A program made the translations under genes and the position numbers. This document shows, piece by piece, positions 1 through 6,478 of a stretch of 24,426 bases of DNA (position 1 is its first letter; each line of letters begins with the position of its first letter). The notes beneath the pieces were generated by a model that worked only from the letters and a program-made list of their open reading frames with translations, made no database searches and was not told the origin of the DNA. This stretch comes from Desulfovibrionaceae bacterium (lineage in GTDB: Bacteria; Pseudomonadota; Gammaproteobacteria; Burkholderiales; Burkholderiaceae_C), in contig WRJY01000333.1 in NCBI GenBank assembly GCA_009778355.1, forward strand, positions 1 to 24,426. Direction: 5' to 3'.

Positions 1-9
1 GCACATGAC

Positions 10-90
10 GCCCCCATGCTCCCTCGCTTCGCGCAGTGCGCTGCCCCCCGAGGGGGCCGCGCCGCGCCTTGGGAGCGGCCCGGCGGCGCG
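10..90 (+). repeat. Dispersed double-hairpin repeat, copy 1
   Basis: This is a diverged copy of a repeat of about 80 bp found seven times in the window. It begins with a CCCCC run, has a first hairpin GCCCCCCGAGGGGGC and a second GC-rich hairpin, and ends in GGCCCGGCGGCG. It lies just upstream of the tail tube gene, between it and whatever precedes the window. I recall similar sequences as common intergenic repeats in Comamonadaceae genomes; that link is from memory. Confidence 0.75.
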
Positions 91-130
91 TCGGGCACAC
101 CTCAACCCACAGTAACTATTTGGAGCACCC

Positions 131-640
131 ATGGGACTGCCGCGCAAACTCAAGAACTTCGCCACCTTCGTCGATGGCGTCAACTACATGGGCGAGACGC
201 CCGAAGTGACCCTGCCCACCCTCTCGCGCAAGATGGAGGAATACCGCTCGGGCGGCATGAACGGCACGGTCAGCCTCGATCTTGGCCAGGAGAAGATGGA
301 GGCCGAAATCAAGGCCGCCGGCTGGCAGACCGAGTTGCTGGCGAGCTTTGGCGCTGGCACGCACGACGCCGTGCTGCTGCGCTTTGCCGGCGCGATCCAG
401 AGCGACGACAGCGAGGCCGTGCAGGCCGTCGAGGTGGTCATGCGCGGGCGCCTGCAAGAGGCCAAGCCCGACAACATCAAGGCCGGCGACATGACCAACA
501 TCAGCTACAAATACCCGCTCAGCTACTACAAGCTCACGGTCAACGGCGAGGTGCGCATCGAGATCGACCTGGTCAACCTGGTCGAAGTCGTGAACGGCGA
601 TGACCGGCTGGCCGCCGTGCGCACCGCCTTGGGTATTTAA
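131..640 (+). CDS. FII: Phage major tail tube protein (P2 FII-like)
   Basis: This gene encodes the inner tube of a contractile tail, whose hexameric rings stack inside the sheath. The 169-residue product has the length and pattern of P2 FII: an N-terminal MGLPRKLKNF segment, a VDGVNYMGE stretch near residue 15 and a PLSYYKLTVNGE motif near residue 135. The ATG is preceded by GGAG six bases upstream, which supports the start. In P2 this gene follows the sheath gene FI and lies just before E, whereas here it is directly upstream of L. The sheath gene is presumably just outside the window. Function is secure from the family; the rearranged position is seen directly. Confidence 0.93.
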   Translation: MGLPRKLKNFATFVDGVNYMGETPEVTLPTLSRKMEEYRSGGMNGTVSLDLGQEKMEAEIKAAGWQTELLASFGAGTHDAVLLRFAGAIQSDDSEAVQAVEVVMRGRLQEAKPDNIKAGDMTNISYKYPLSYYKLTVNGEVRIEIDLVNLVEVVNGDDRLAAVRTALGI

Positions 641-645
641 GGCGT

Positions 646-1125
646 ATGCCATTCGTCGCCACCGCCAACCCGCCCGCCGCGCCGGCGGAAGAAACCGTCG
701 CCAATGACGGCTGGTGGCCTGACTTCGACCCGCGCGAGGCGCGCGCGGCCTGCCGCCTTGACGGCGCGGTCACCTCCGAGCGCCTGATTCCAGCCTTGCA
801 GTCGGCCATGCTCTCGGTCAATGCCGAGCTGAGCGCCTGGCAGCAGGCGCAGCGCGATCTGGGATACGCCAGCGCCGCCAGCGTGCCGCCCAGGCTCGGC
901 GCTGAATCGGCGCAAGTGCTGCGCTACCGGCGCGCCGTGCACGCCTGCCTGCAAGCCGACCTGATGGAGGCGTACCGCAACATGAGCACGCTGCCCGATG
1001 GCATGAACAAGGATCACCGCGTGCTGGAAGCGCTCGTCGTGCAGATCGACGAACAGCGCCGCCAGCAGCGTTGGGCCATCAGCGACCTGCTGGGCATCCC
1101 GCGCACCACGGTGGAGCTGATATGA
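646..1125 (+). CDS. L: Head completion/stabilisation protein (P2 L-like)
   Basis: GpL-type proteins close the filled capsid at the portal vertex in P2-like phages. The 159-residue product has the usual size, with a WWPDFDP motif near residue 23 and a central segment on tail-directed head completion ending in a DLLGIPRTTVELI tail, as in family members. The start lies five bases after the FII stop, so the two genes are probably co-translated in one late operon. In P2, L follows the terminase and capsid genes, so finding FII in front of it is a mosaic change. There is no visible truncation. Confidence 0.88.
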   Translation: MPFVATANPPAAPAEETVANDGWWPDFDPREARAACRLDGAVTSERLIPALQSAMLSVNAELSAWQQAQRDLGYASAASVPPRLGAESAQVLRYRRAVHACLQADLMEAYRNMSTLPDGMNKDHRVLEALVVQIDEQRRQQRWAISDLLGIPRTTVELI

Positions 1126-1130
1126 ACCAC

Positions 1131-1290
1131 CCCCAGGCTCCACTTGCTTGGCAATGTTGTGCCTCCCCCCTGCAAGAGGGCGCGCCCACTGGCCGGGGAA
1201 ACCCCGGCCACGGGCGCCATGGCTCGGCCTGCTCTGCGGCCATTGGCTCCTTTTGGTTCCAGGCGTCGCAGGCGGTAACGGGGCAGTGTT
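1131..1290 (+). repeat. Second repeat family with strong hairpin between L and X
   Basis: This 160-bp non-coding stretch separates two genes that normally abut in P2. It starts with a CCCCCAGGCTCCA motif and holds a strong stem at 1182-1217: an outer 6-bp arm pair (GCGCCC with GGGCGC), a small internal loop and an inner 8-bp stem GGCCGGGG/CCCCGGCC closed by AAA. No T run follows, so it is not a clear intrinsic terminator. It resembles a second class of Comamonadaceae intergenic repeat that I recall, without a search. Confidence 0.5.
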
Positions 1291-1291
1291 C

Positions 1292-1507
1292 ATGAGCACG
1301 GCCACCGCCACCGTCCGAGCCAGAGAGCACGACACGCTCGATGCGCTGTGCTGGCGGCACCTGGGACGCACCGCCGGCGTCGTCGAGGCCACGCTGTCCG
1401 CCACGCCCGGCCTGGCCGAACGCGCCGCCGACCTGGGCACTGGCCAGGCCGTCACGCTGGTGGCCGCCGCCGCCAGTCCCGCGCCACTGGTGCAGTTGTG
1501 GGACTGA
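1292..1507 (+). CDS. X: Tail protein X (P2 gpX-like)
   Basis: GpX is a small essential tail protein of P2-like phages with a LysM-like fold. The 71-residue product keeps the hallmark order: an early REHDTLDALCWRHLG segment, which matches the D-x-(L/V)-D-x-(I/L)-C-x-R/H pattern of the family, and a C-terminal QLWD. The frame stays open upstream to 1148, but that extension runs through the hairpin repeat and would add unrelated residues, so the ATG at 1292 is chosen. It lies between L and the holin gene exactly as in P2. The holin GTG follows three bases after the stop. Confidence 0.85.
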   Translation: MSTATATVRAREHDTLDALCWRHLGRTAGVVEATLSATPGLAERAADLGTGQAVTLVAAAASPAPLVQLWD

Positions 1508-1509
1508 GC

Positions 1510-1884
1510 GTGAATCAAATCAGCGACACCGCCGCCGGCACCGTGGCCGCCGCCAGCAGCAAAGTCACCACCGCCGGCGCAGGCGCCAGCATTGCGGGCG
1601 CGATTGCAAGCGACATGGGCGTGGCGCTGATCGGCGTCACGGTTGCCGTGCTGGGCCTGCTGTTCAACATCGCATTCAAGTGGTGGGACAGTCGCGCCAA
1701 ATCGCTGGAAGTGGCGCACCACATCGCCCATATCAACGCCGAAGAAGATCGGGCCAATGAGCGGCACCAGTTGGAGGTGGCCGAGTTGAACGCGCGCATC
1801 AAAATGCTCGAATCCGGCCATAACGAGCTGCCGCCACCGAGGCAAGGCCAGGCCGCGAGCGTCTTGCCTGCGGATTTGTCATGA
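1510..1884 (+). CDS. Phage holin (HP1/P2 type)
   Basis: This is the likely holin, which forms lesions in or depolarises the inner membrane and so times lysis. The 124-residue product has a GTG start two bases after the X stop, an Ala/Gly-rich hydrophobic segment at about residues 20-60 (including ALIGVTVAVLGLLFNIAFKW) and a charged, helical C-terminal part rich in Glu, Arg and His. This arrangement fits HP1-type phage holins (family named from memory). Its position, upstream of the lysozyme with ATGA overlap at 1881, strongly supports the role. A longer frame upstream lies over gpX and is discarded. Confidence 0.8.
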   Translation: MNQISDTAAGTVAAASSKVTTAGAGASIAGAIASDMGVALIGVTVAVLGLLFNIAFKWWDSRAKSLEVAHHIAHINAEEDRANERHQLEVAELNARIKMLESGHNELPPPRQGQAASVLPADLS

Positions 1885-2486
1885 ATGGCGGCAGCGGCGC
1901 GTCCGGCCCGCGCTCCATGCTGGCGGTCAGGATCGGCGCCAATGCGGCGCTGGTCGCCGCCGCGCTGGTCATGACCTACGAGGGCTATCGCGCCCGCGTC
2001 TACAACGACCCTATAGGCCGCCTGGCCGTGTGCTACGGCCACGACGACAAGAAGCTGAAAAAAGGCCAGCAATTCACAAAGGCCGAGTGCGAAGCCCTGC
2101 TCGACGTCGATCTGCTGCTGCACGCCGACGTATTGAACTGCGTTACAGAGCCAGCGATTGAAAAGCTCACCGATGGCCAGAAAGCCGCGCTGGTCTCCTT
2201 TGCCTTCAACGTCGGCGTTGACCGCGCCTGCGCCTCCACCTTCGTGCAGCGCATCAACGCCGGAGAAGGACAGGCCGCGTGCGCCGAACTCTCGCGCTGG
2301 GTCTATGCCGGCGGCAAGGTGCTGCCCGGCCTTGTAGCCCGCCGCAAGGCCGAACGATCGGTCTGTGAAGAAATACCAGACGCAGAAACGACGCCCCAAC
2401 ACTCCACGGCTTCGCCTGTTGCGCTGCCCCCCGAGGGGGCGCCCGCCGCCTTGGGGCGGCCCGGCGGCGACGGGGTGACTTCGTGA
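1881..2486 (+). CDS. Endolysin, glycoside hydrolase family 24 lysozyme, SAR-like, with repeat-encoded tail
   Basis: The product cleaves the glycan strands of peptidoglycan at lysis. A weakly hydrophobic N-terminal stretch (about residues 14-31) just ahead of the catalytic Glu resembles a signal-anchor-release endolysin such as P1 Lyz. The T4-lysozyme-type catalytic frame is visible: E34, eight residues, D43, then five residues to position 49, which is Ala where the family normally has Thr. The rest (TKAECEALLDVDL, SFAFNVG, RWVYAGGK, GLVARRKAE) is typical. Residues from about 172 to the stop are encoded by the dispersed repeat and read as a Pro/Ala/Gly-rich tail not expected in the family. The Rz gene overlaps the stop. 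Confidence 0.9.
   Translation: MNGGSGASGPRSMLAVRIGANAALVAAALVMTYEGYRARVYNDPIGRLAVCYGHDDKKLKKGQQFTKAECEALLDVDLLLHADVLNCVTEPAIEKLTDGQKAALVSFAFNVGVDRACASTFVQRINAGEGQAACAELSRWVYAGGKVLPGLVARRKAERSVCEEIPDAETTPQHSTASPVALPPEGAPAALGRPGGDGVTS
2395..2475 (+). repeat. Dispersed double-hairpin repeat, copy 2 (inside lysozyme 3' end)
   Basis: This copy keeps the full core: CTCCACGGCTTCGCCTG, then the GCCCCCCGAGGGGGC hairpin and a second hairpin ending GGCCCGGCGGCG. It provides the last part of the lysozyme reading frame, translated as HSTASPVALPPEGAPAALG and onward, and stops just before the GTG of the spanin gene. Confidence 0.9.
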
Positions 2487-2989
2487 TCGCCCTTATCGCT
2501 CGCCTGCTCGCCGCCCTCGCGGCCATCGGCATCGGCGCCGGCGGCGCGTGGTGGGTGCAGGCGCAACGCTACGGCTTGCAGATCGAGCAGATCAAGCGCC
2601 TGCAGACCAGCGCCGATCTGCAAAGCGCGCGCCAGGCCGTGGCGCAACTGGAAGGCATACAGAAAGGATTCAGCGATGCGCTCGCCAATTTCCAGTCAGT
2701 CCAGCAAACCAACGCCGCCGCGCAGCGCGATCTGGATCGCACTTTGCTTGACCTGCGCGGCGCTGCTGCCGGGCTGCGCGGGGACTTCGCAGCCCTGCCG
2801 CAACGCATCGCCGCCGCTGCCCAGCCCGCCCTCGCAGAGTACGCCGCAACCTGCACAGCCGTATTCGAGGAACTGGCAGAACGAGGTACGAGACTGGCAG
2901 AAAGCGGTGCAGAACTCGCGCGAAAAGCTGATGGCCACGCCGCTGATGCAAGACTGATGCAGGAGTGGCCCCATCGAGGGAGCGACTGA
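2483..2989 (+). CDS. Inner-membrane spanin, Rz-like
   Basis: This is the likely i-spanin, which joins an outer-membrane partner across the periplasm to disrupt the outer membrane at the end of lysis. The 168-residue product has one N-terminal membrane segment (about residues 3-25) followed by a long Ala/Gln-rich helical region typical of spanin coiled coils. The GTG start overlaps the lysozyme TGA (GTGA). A second frame inside it encodes a lipoprotein (2676-2957), the classic nested Rz/Rz1 layout, which greatly strengthens the call. Sequence similarity to lambda Rz itself is low, as is usual for these genes. Confidence 0.82.
   Translation: MIALIARLLAALAAIGIGAGGAWWVQAQRYGLQIEQIKRLQTSADLQSARQAVAQLEGIQKGFSDALANFQSVQQTNAAAQRDLDRTLLDLRGAAAGLRGDFAALPQRIAAAAQPALAEYAATCTAVFEELAERGTRLAESGAELARKADGHAADARLMQEWPHRGSD
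2676..2957 (+). CDS. Outer-membrane spanin lipoprotein, Rz1-like, nested in Rz
   Basis: This 93-residue frame lies wholly inside the Rz-like gene in the +1 frame. It has a hydrophobic signal segment ending in a lipobox (LLPGC, Cys at about residue 34), followed by a Pro-rich mature region (SPPLPSPPSQSTPQPAQP). These are the defining features of Rz1 o-spanins. The mature part ends in a short charged helix (NWQNEVRDWQKAVQNSREK) that could contact the i-spanin. The start is uncertain because the N-terminal region before the hydrophobic core is longer than usual. Automatic annotation often misses such nested genes. Confidence 0.8.
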   Translation: MRSPISSQSSKPTPPRSAIWIALCLTCAALLPGCAGTSQPCRNASPPLPSPPSQSTPQPAQPYSRNWQNEVRDWQKAVQNSREKLMATPLMQD

Positions 2990-2992
2990 CCC

Positions 2993-3574
2993 ATGTTGAA
3001 GCTCAACAGCCTGCGCGCCCTCATAGAGCAGTGCATCCCTGACCTGCAACGCGACCCCGAGCGCCTGAAGATCATCGGCGAAGGCGGCCACGTCGTCGCC
3101 ACCGGCACCGCCTCGCTGTCGTTCGAGTACCGCTACACCGCCTTCGTGACGATCCTCGACTACACCGGCCACACCGATGCGCTGTTCGTCCCCCTGCTGG
3201 CCTGGATGCAAGTCAACCAAAGCGAGCAGTTGGACAACGAAAAAACGCGCGAAAAAGCCATCCAGTTCGAGCTCCACCACCTGACCAATAGCTCAGTTGA
3301 CATCGGCATCTGGCTTGATCTAACCGAGCGCGCCATCGTGCGGCGCGATCCGCTGCCGGATGCGCCGGGCCGCGTTACCGTCACCCACCCCGACGAACCG
3401 CGCCGCGCCGGCGAGCCGTCCGTTCCTGGACGCGAATACGGCGGCGGCGAACCAGGCGGCCCCAACAACCCGCTGCCAGAACGCTGGGAACTGTGGCTCA
3501 AGAATGAAAAGCTGGCCGAATGGGATCAGCTTCCAGCACCCGCGCGCGACTTGTTCAGGCCGGCCTTGAAATGA
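2993..3574 (+). CDS. R: Tail completion protein R (P2 gpR-like)
   Basis: GpR is needed to finish the P2 tail and make it competent to join the head. The 193-residue product starts MLKLNSLRALIEQCIPDL, a family-typical opening, and has a central region with YTAFVTILDY and LLAWMQVNQ matching gpR proteins. The C-terminal third (from about residue 125) is Pro/Gly-rich and then has a RWELWLKNEKLAEWD segment, giving a protein somewhat longer than P2 gpR. GGGAG lies nine bases upstream of the ATG. The dispersed repeat copy 3 follows directly and separates R from S. Confidence 0.87.
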   Translation: MLKLNSLRALIEQCIPDLQRDPERLKIIGEGGHVVATGTASLSFEYRYTAFVTILDYTGHTDALFVPLLAWMQVNQSEQLDNEKTREKAIQFELHHLTNSSVDIGIWLDLTERAIVRRDPLPDAPGRVTVTHPDEPRRAGEPSVPGREYGGGEPGGPNNPLPERWELWLKNEKLAEWDQLPAPARDLFRPALK

Positions 3575-3576
3575 TG

Positions 3577-3660
3577 GCCCCCACGCTCCACGGCTTCGCC
3601 TGTTGCGCTGCCCCCCGAGGGGGCTGCCCCGCCTTGGGGCGGCCCGGCGGCGGGGCCTGA
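3577..3660 (+). repeat. Dispersed double-hairpin repeat, copy 3 (between R and S)
   Basis: This is a near-consensus copy that fills the whole R-S spacer. It has a CCCCCACGCTCCACGG start, the GCCCCCCGAGGGGGC hairpin, the GCCCCGCCTTGGGGC hairpin and a GGCCCGGCGGCGGGG end. It closely matches copy 7 at 22534. The S start codon follows six bases later, so the repeat replaces the normal leader and no clear ribosome binding site is left for S. Confidence 0.9.
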
Positions 3661-3666
3661 CTCCCC

Positions 3667-4125
3667 ATGCCCGCGCGCCTGCAATCCCTCGAAACCTGGG
3701 CCGCCGCCCTGATGGATCGCATCGGCCCGGCGGGCTGCCGTCAACTGGCCCTGCAAATCGCCCGCGAGCTGCGCACCCGCAACATGCGCCGCATGCGCGC
3801 CCAGCAAGACCCTGACGGCGCGCCGTGGCAGCCGCGCAAATCATCAAGCGGGCGGCGCAGAAAGAGCGTCAAAACGGCCCCCATGATGCGCGGCCTGGCA
3901 ACCGCCAAATGGCTGCGCACCGCGGCAACCCAGAGCGCCGCCACCGTGTCGTTCGCTGGCCGCGCGCAGCGCATCGCTCGAATCCACCACTTTGGCGAGC
4001 GCGCCGCCGTCAACTTCCCGCGCGGCCCCATGTACGACTACCCCGCGCGCGAATTGCTGGGCCTGGCCGACGACGACTTGGAGCGCATCGGCGATATGGT
4101 GCTGGCGCGCGTGTCTGGACGATGA
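3667..4125 (+). CDS. S: Tail completion / virion morphogenesis protein S (P2 gpS-like)
   Basis: GpS acts with gpR in tail completion in P2-like phages. The 152-residue product has the family pattern: an N-terminal helical part (LQSLETWAAALMDRIGP), an RELRTRNMRRMRAQQDPDG region followed by PWQPRK, and a C-terminal FPRGPMYDYPARELLGL segment that is very typical of phage virion morphogenesis proteins. It is the last gene before the antisense toxin-antitoxin block, which interrupts the usual S-V adjacency. No strong ribosome binding site is visible, as a repeat lies immediately upstream. Confidence 0.9.
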   Translation: MPARLQSLETWAAALMDRIGPAGCRQLALQIARELRTRNMRRMRAQQDPDGAPWQPRKSSSGRRRKSVKTAPMMRGLATAKWLRTAATQSAATVSFAGRAQRIARIHHFGERAAVNFPRGPMYDYPARELLGLADDDLERIGDMVLARVSGR

Positions 4126-4139
4126 CCCGGCGCGCGCGC

Positions 4140-4496
4140 TCAGAAGTCCAGTTGAGACTCTTGGATGCCAAGCGCAGCGGCGATCTTTTCGCGGCTGGAT
4201 TTGCGGATTGTTTTTTTGGCCTCAAGCTGCGCATAGGCGCCTTGTGTAATGCCCATGCGTTGCGCCAGATCCGTTTGTGTCAGACCATAAAACTCACGCC
4301 ATGCGTGGGCGGCGGACCAGTCGTTGTCCATCGCCAGGTCAACCACGGCGGCAGGAATGCCCGGCTCGGCCTTGGCGCGGCTTTTGACACGGCCCTTTAC
4401 CAGGGCTTGATAACGATCGAACGGAAGCACCGCAAAGGCCGGATGGCCGCCGGCATCGCGGAGGATTTGAACCGAATCAGTAAGTGTGTTCGTCAC
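4140..4496 (-). CDS. XRE-family antitoxin paired with the RelE-like toxin
   Basis: This 118-residue protein probably neutralises the toxin encoded just upstream and represses the operon. Residues from about 72 to 116 form a helix-turn-helix of the XRE type (YGLTQTDLAQRMGITQGAYAQLE). The N-terminal half (HPAFAVLPFDRYQALV) resembles the Phd/RelB-like region of antitoxins. The GTG start overlaps the toxin end by 20 bases and has a GAGGTG sequence about seven bases upstream, inside the toxin gene. Toxin-first order is as in higBA-like systems. It is on the strand opposite to the phage late genes, so it is a cargo gene. Confidence 0.85.
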   Translation of the reverse strand: MTNTLTDSVQILRDAGGHPAFAVLPFDRYQALVKGRVKSRAKAEPGIPAAVVDLAMDNDWSAAHAWREFYGLTQTDLAQRMGITQGAYAQLEAKKTIRKSSREKIAAALGIQESQLDF

Positions 4497-4734
4497 GTTT
4501 TTTCACCTCTTGAATCAAAACGATGTGGGCAGCGCCATCGAAGTCGAAGAACACCCGAAAGTTGCCCACCCGCAGCCGGTACTGGCACTCGTGATCGACC
4601 AGCGCCTTGACGTTCGCACAGTCCGGCATGTTCTCCAGCTTGTTGCACTCCTGCCGAACCATCTTGCTGTCAGCCGGTTGCAGCTTGCGCAACTGCCTGG
4701 CCGCTTTCTTCGAGTAAACGACATCGTTCTTCAC
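4477..4734 (-). CDS. RelE/ParE-superfamily toxin
   Basis: The 85-residue product is of the RelE/ParE fold; RelE members cut mRNA on the ribosome, while ParE members poison gyrase. Visible family features are the N-terminal SKKAARQLRKLQ helix, a central YRLRVGNFRVFFDFD strand pair and a C-terminal VKKRDEHTY, which is typical of RelE-type toxins that pair with XRE antitoxins. The GTG start comes directly after the TGA of the HigA-like gene (TGAGTG), so it is probably translated by coupling. mRNA cleavage is the likely activity but is inferred from the family. Confidence 0.85.
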   Translation of the reverse strand: MKNDVVYSKKAARQLRKLQPADSKMVRQECNKLENMPDCANVKALVDHECQYRLRVGNFRVFFDFDGAAHIVLIQEVKKRDEHTY

Positions 4735-5046
4735 TCAGGCGGCAACCGGCTGCGTGCGCTGCACGCGCCGCTGTACCTCAGGCGCATGGCGGGCCTGCCA
4801 CAGATCGTAGACGGCTTGCCCGGCCAGCCACAAATCGGCCCGCCCGCCGCGATCAGCGCCCAGCCACGCCTCGATGCGCAGCGCCATCTCGGGGCTGATC
4901 GCCGCGCGCCCATTGATGATGCGCGAGAAAGCCGTGCGCGTCACGTCCAATTGACGCGCCGCATCGGTAACCGTCAAACCCAACTCGGGCAGTACGTCAT
5001 CGCGCAGCGTAATGCCAGGATGCGGAGGGTTGAATTGAATGCTCAT
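4735..5046 (-). CDS. higA: HigA-family antitoxin
   Basis: This 103-residue protein is a HigA-type antidote. It opens with the family-typical PPHPGITLRDDVLPELGLTV and has an XRE helix-turn-helix (TDAARQLDVTRTAFSRIING), followed by RAAISPEMALRIEAWLG and DLWLAGQAVYDLW, all standard for the HigA addiction-module family. It follows the HigB-like toxin gene after a 21-bp gap with GGAAAGGACA as a probable ribosome binding site. It should bind HigB and, with it, the operator upstream of higB. Its stop is adjacent to the next toxin start, fusing two toxin-antitoxin modules in one transcript. Confidence 0.92.
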   Translation of the reverse strand: MSIQFNPPHPGITLRDDVLPELGLTVTDAARQLDVTRTAFSRIINGRAAISPEMALRIEAWLGADRGGRADLWLAGQAVYDLWQARHAPEVQRRVQRTQPVAA

Positions 5047-5067
5047 CTGGAGTGTCCTTTCCTTGGG

Positions 5068-5337
5068 TCAGTGGTAGTCCTGGTAATCGAGCAGTTCAGC
5101 GTCGGCGCCGTTAAAACGGAAGGTAACGCGCCAATTGCCGTTGACCCATACAGACCAATGCCCGTTGCTCAACGGATGCAGCCGCCAGCCTGGAACGTTC
5201 ATGTCCCGCGGCTGCGCGGCCACGTTCAAGCGCGCCAATTGCCGTGCCAACCGCTCGGCATGATGCGGCTGAATGCCGGTCTTGCGGCCCGTCTCGAAGA
5301 ACAGTTGCAGCCCTTTATGGCGAAAACTCTTTATCAT
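5068..5337 (-). CDS. higB: HigB-family toxin
   Basis: The 89-residue product is a HigB-type ribosome-dependent mRNA endonuclease. It starts MIKSFRHKGLQLFFETG and ends NWRVTFRFNGADAELLDYQDYH, both strongly characteristic. The ATG at 5337 is chosen over an in-frame start 13 codons upstream because family members begin with MIKSF. It is the first gene of a four-gene antisense operon whose promoter lies between it and gene V. The complete pair suggests the module is functional and could stabilise the prophage or act against other phages; that role is inference. Confidence 0.92.
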   Translation of the reverse strand: MIKSFRHKGLQLFFETGRKTGIQPHHAERLARQLARLNVAAQPRDMNVPGWRLHPLSNGHWSVWVNGNWRVTFRFNGADAELLDYQDYH

Positions 5338-5339
5338 GG

Positions 5340-5385
5340 CCGCATTGTATAGCAACGCTACACACGAAGACAACAAACATCATTG
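5340..5385 (-). promoter_or_regulatory. Promoter and operator candidate for the higBA-relE operon
   Basis: On the minus strand a TATACA -10-like box lies about 10 bases upstream of the higB ATG, with TTGTCT 16 bases further upstream as a weak -35. Overlapping the -10 is TGTAGCGTTGCTATACA, an imperfect inverted repeat (TGTAGC/GCTATACA) of the kind bound by HigA proteins. Autoregulation by the toxin-antitoxin complex is inferred from the family. Confidence 0.5.
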
Positions 5386-5477
5386 ACCGCGTGTCCTGCG
5401 GCAGGCCGTAAACGCCCCGCCTACAGCGCCCGCCGCTGGCGGTAACGGGCGAGCGCGGGCAGCATCGCAGTCCAGTC

Positions 5478-6125
5478 ATGGACATACCGATTCAGCAAAC
5501 CGAAAGCCCTTACGAGCTGTCGCGCGCCATCAACAACCTGGCCCGCCTGGGCGCCGTGGCCGAGGTGCGCCTGACAGCGCCTGCGCGCGTGCGCGTGCGT
5601 TGCGCGGGCAACGTCACCGGCTGGCTGCCGTGGATCGCGCACCGCGCCGGCGGCGAGCGCGGCGGGCGCAAGTGGCATCCGCCGGTGGTTGGCGAGCAGG
5701 CGCTGGTCATCAGCCCCGGCGGCGATCTGGCGCAAGGGCTGGCGCTGCTGGGCGTGTATTCCGACGCCATGTCCCAGCCCAGCGAGGAGGCCGCCTGCGA
5801 GCGCACAGACTGGAACGAAACCGACCACTGGCAATGGCTGGATGGCGCGCACGAAATGCGCGTCGAGAAAAGCTGCACCATCAACGTCGCCGACGCGGTA
5901 CGCCTGCTAATGACGCCCGAATCGGCCCGCGTCACCACGCCCGAGGCCAGCATCAGCATCGGCCCTGGCGCCAGCGTCGTCATCCGCGCCGGCAGCGCAG
6001 CGCTGTCGATTGGAGCCGGCGGCATCAGCAGCAACGTGGACATCAACGCCGAAGGCATCAGCCTCGAAACTCACGTGCATCTCGACGTCGAACCCGGCAG
6101 CAGCACATCGGGCCCACCGGCATGA
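5478..6125 (+). CDS. V: Baseplate assembly protein V, central spike (P2 gpV-like)
   Basis: GpV forms the trimeric membrane-piercing spike at the tail tip. The 215-residue product has an N-terminal OB-fold-type part (residues about 20-95, containing WHPPVVGEQALVISPGGDLAQG, here split by its length) followed by a repetitive beta-helix region (TPEASISIGPGASVVIRAG). It ends with THVH at about residue 197, matching the H-x-H iron-binding tip motif of P2-type spikes. It is the first late gene after the antisense toxin-antitoxin block. No strong ribosome binding site is visible. The W gene starts inside its stop codon (ATGA). Confidence 0.93.
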   Translation: MDIPIQQTESPYELSRAINNLARLGAVAEVRLTAPARVRVRCAGNVTGWLPWIAHRAGGERGGRKWHPPVVGEQALVISPGGDLAQGLALLGVYSDAMSQPSEEAACERTDWNETDHWQWLDGAHEMRVEKSCTINVADAVRLLMTPESARVTTPEASISIGPGASVVIRAGSAALSIGAGGISSNVDINAEGISLETHVHLDVEPGSSTSGPPA

Positions 6126-6478
6126 TGAACAGATCAACGGGCCGCGCCATCGCGCCGCTGGAACACCTGAAGCAAAGCATTGGCGACATCCTCGCCACGC
6201 CGATTGGCTCGCGCGTGATGCGGCGCGCCTATGGCTCGCAGGTGCCGCTGCTGATCGATCAGCCGGACAACCCGATCACCCAGCTTCGCGTCACCAGCGC
6301 CGCTGCCGCCGCGCTCATGCGCTGGGAACCGCGCCTGGCGCTGACCACCATCCGCGTGCGCCGCAACCCGGAAACGCCGGGCCGCGCCGAACTGGTGATA
6401 GAGGGCGACTTTCTCAGCCCCGCCGCAGCGCGGCAGCGCGCCATCAAGCTCACCGTGGCCTTGGGGAACGTTCAGTGA
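6122..6478 (+). CDS. W: Baseplate protein W (P2 gpW-like, T4 gp25 family)
   Basis: GpW belongs to the T4 gp25-like family, a core baseplate wedge protein that initiates sheath assembly. The 118-residue product has the typical HLKQSIGDILATPIGSRVMRRAYGS segment (shown here in parts: SIGDILATPIGSRVMRR) and an IEGDFL end region. A conserved EPR motif (WEPRL, about residue 75) is present, as in gp25-like proteins. The start overlaps the V stop as ATGA, and the J gene overlaps its own stop as GTGA, indicating coupled translation. Confidence 0.93.
   Translation: MMNRSTGRAIAPLEHLKQSIGDILATPIGSRVMRRAYGSQVPLLIDQPDNPITQLRVTSAAAAALMRWEPRLALTTIRVRRNPETPGRAELVIEGDFLSPAAARQRAIKLTVALGNVQ

Noticed and set aside
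1148..1291. An N-terminal extension of gpX from an upstream ATG
   Set aside because: The extension runs through a hairpin repeat and would not match the family start or length.
637..1845. A 402-codon minus-strand frame opposite L, X and holin
   Set aside because: It spans three supported genes and two spacers and has shadow-like composition.
5338..5477. An Ogr-binding late promoter upstream of V
   Set aside because: I looked for a TGTTGT-N12-ACAACA-type site and found no match with correct spacing; the TGT and ACA words present fit the higB operator instead.
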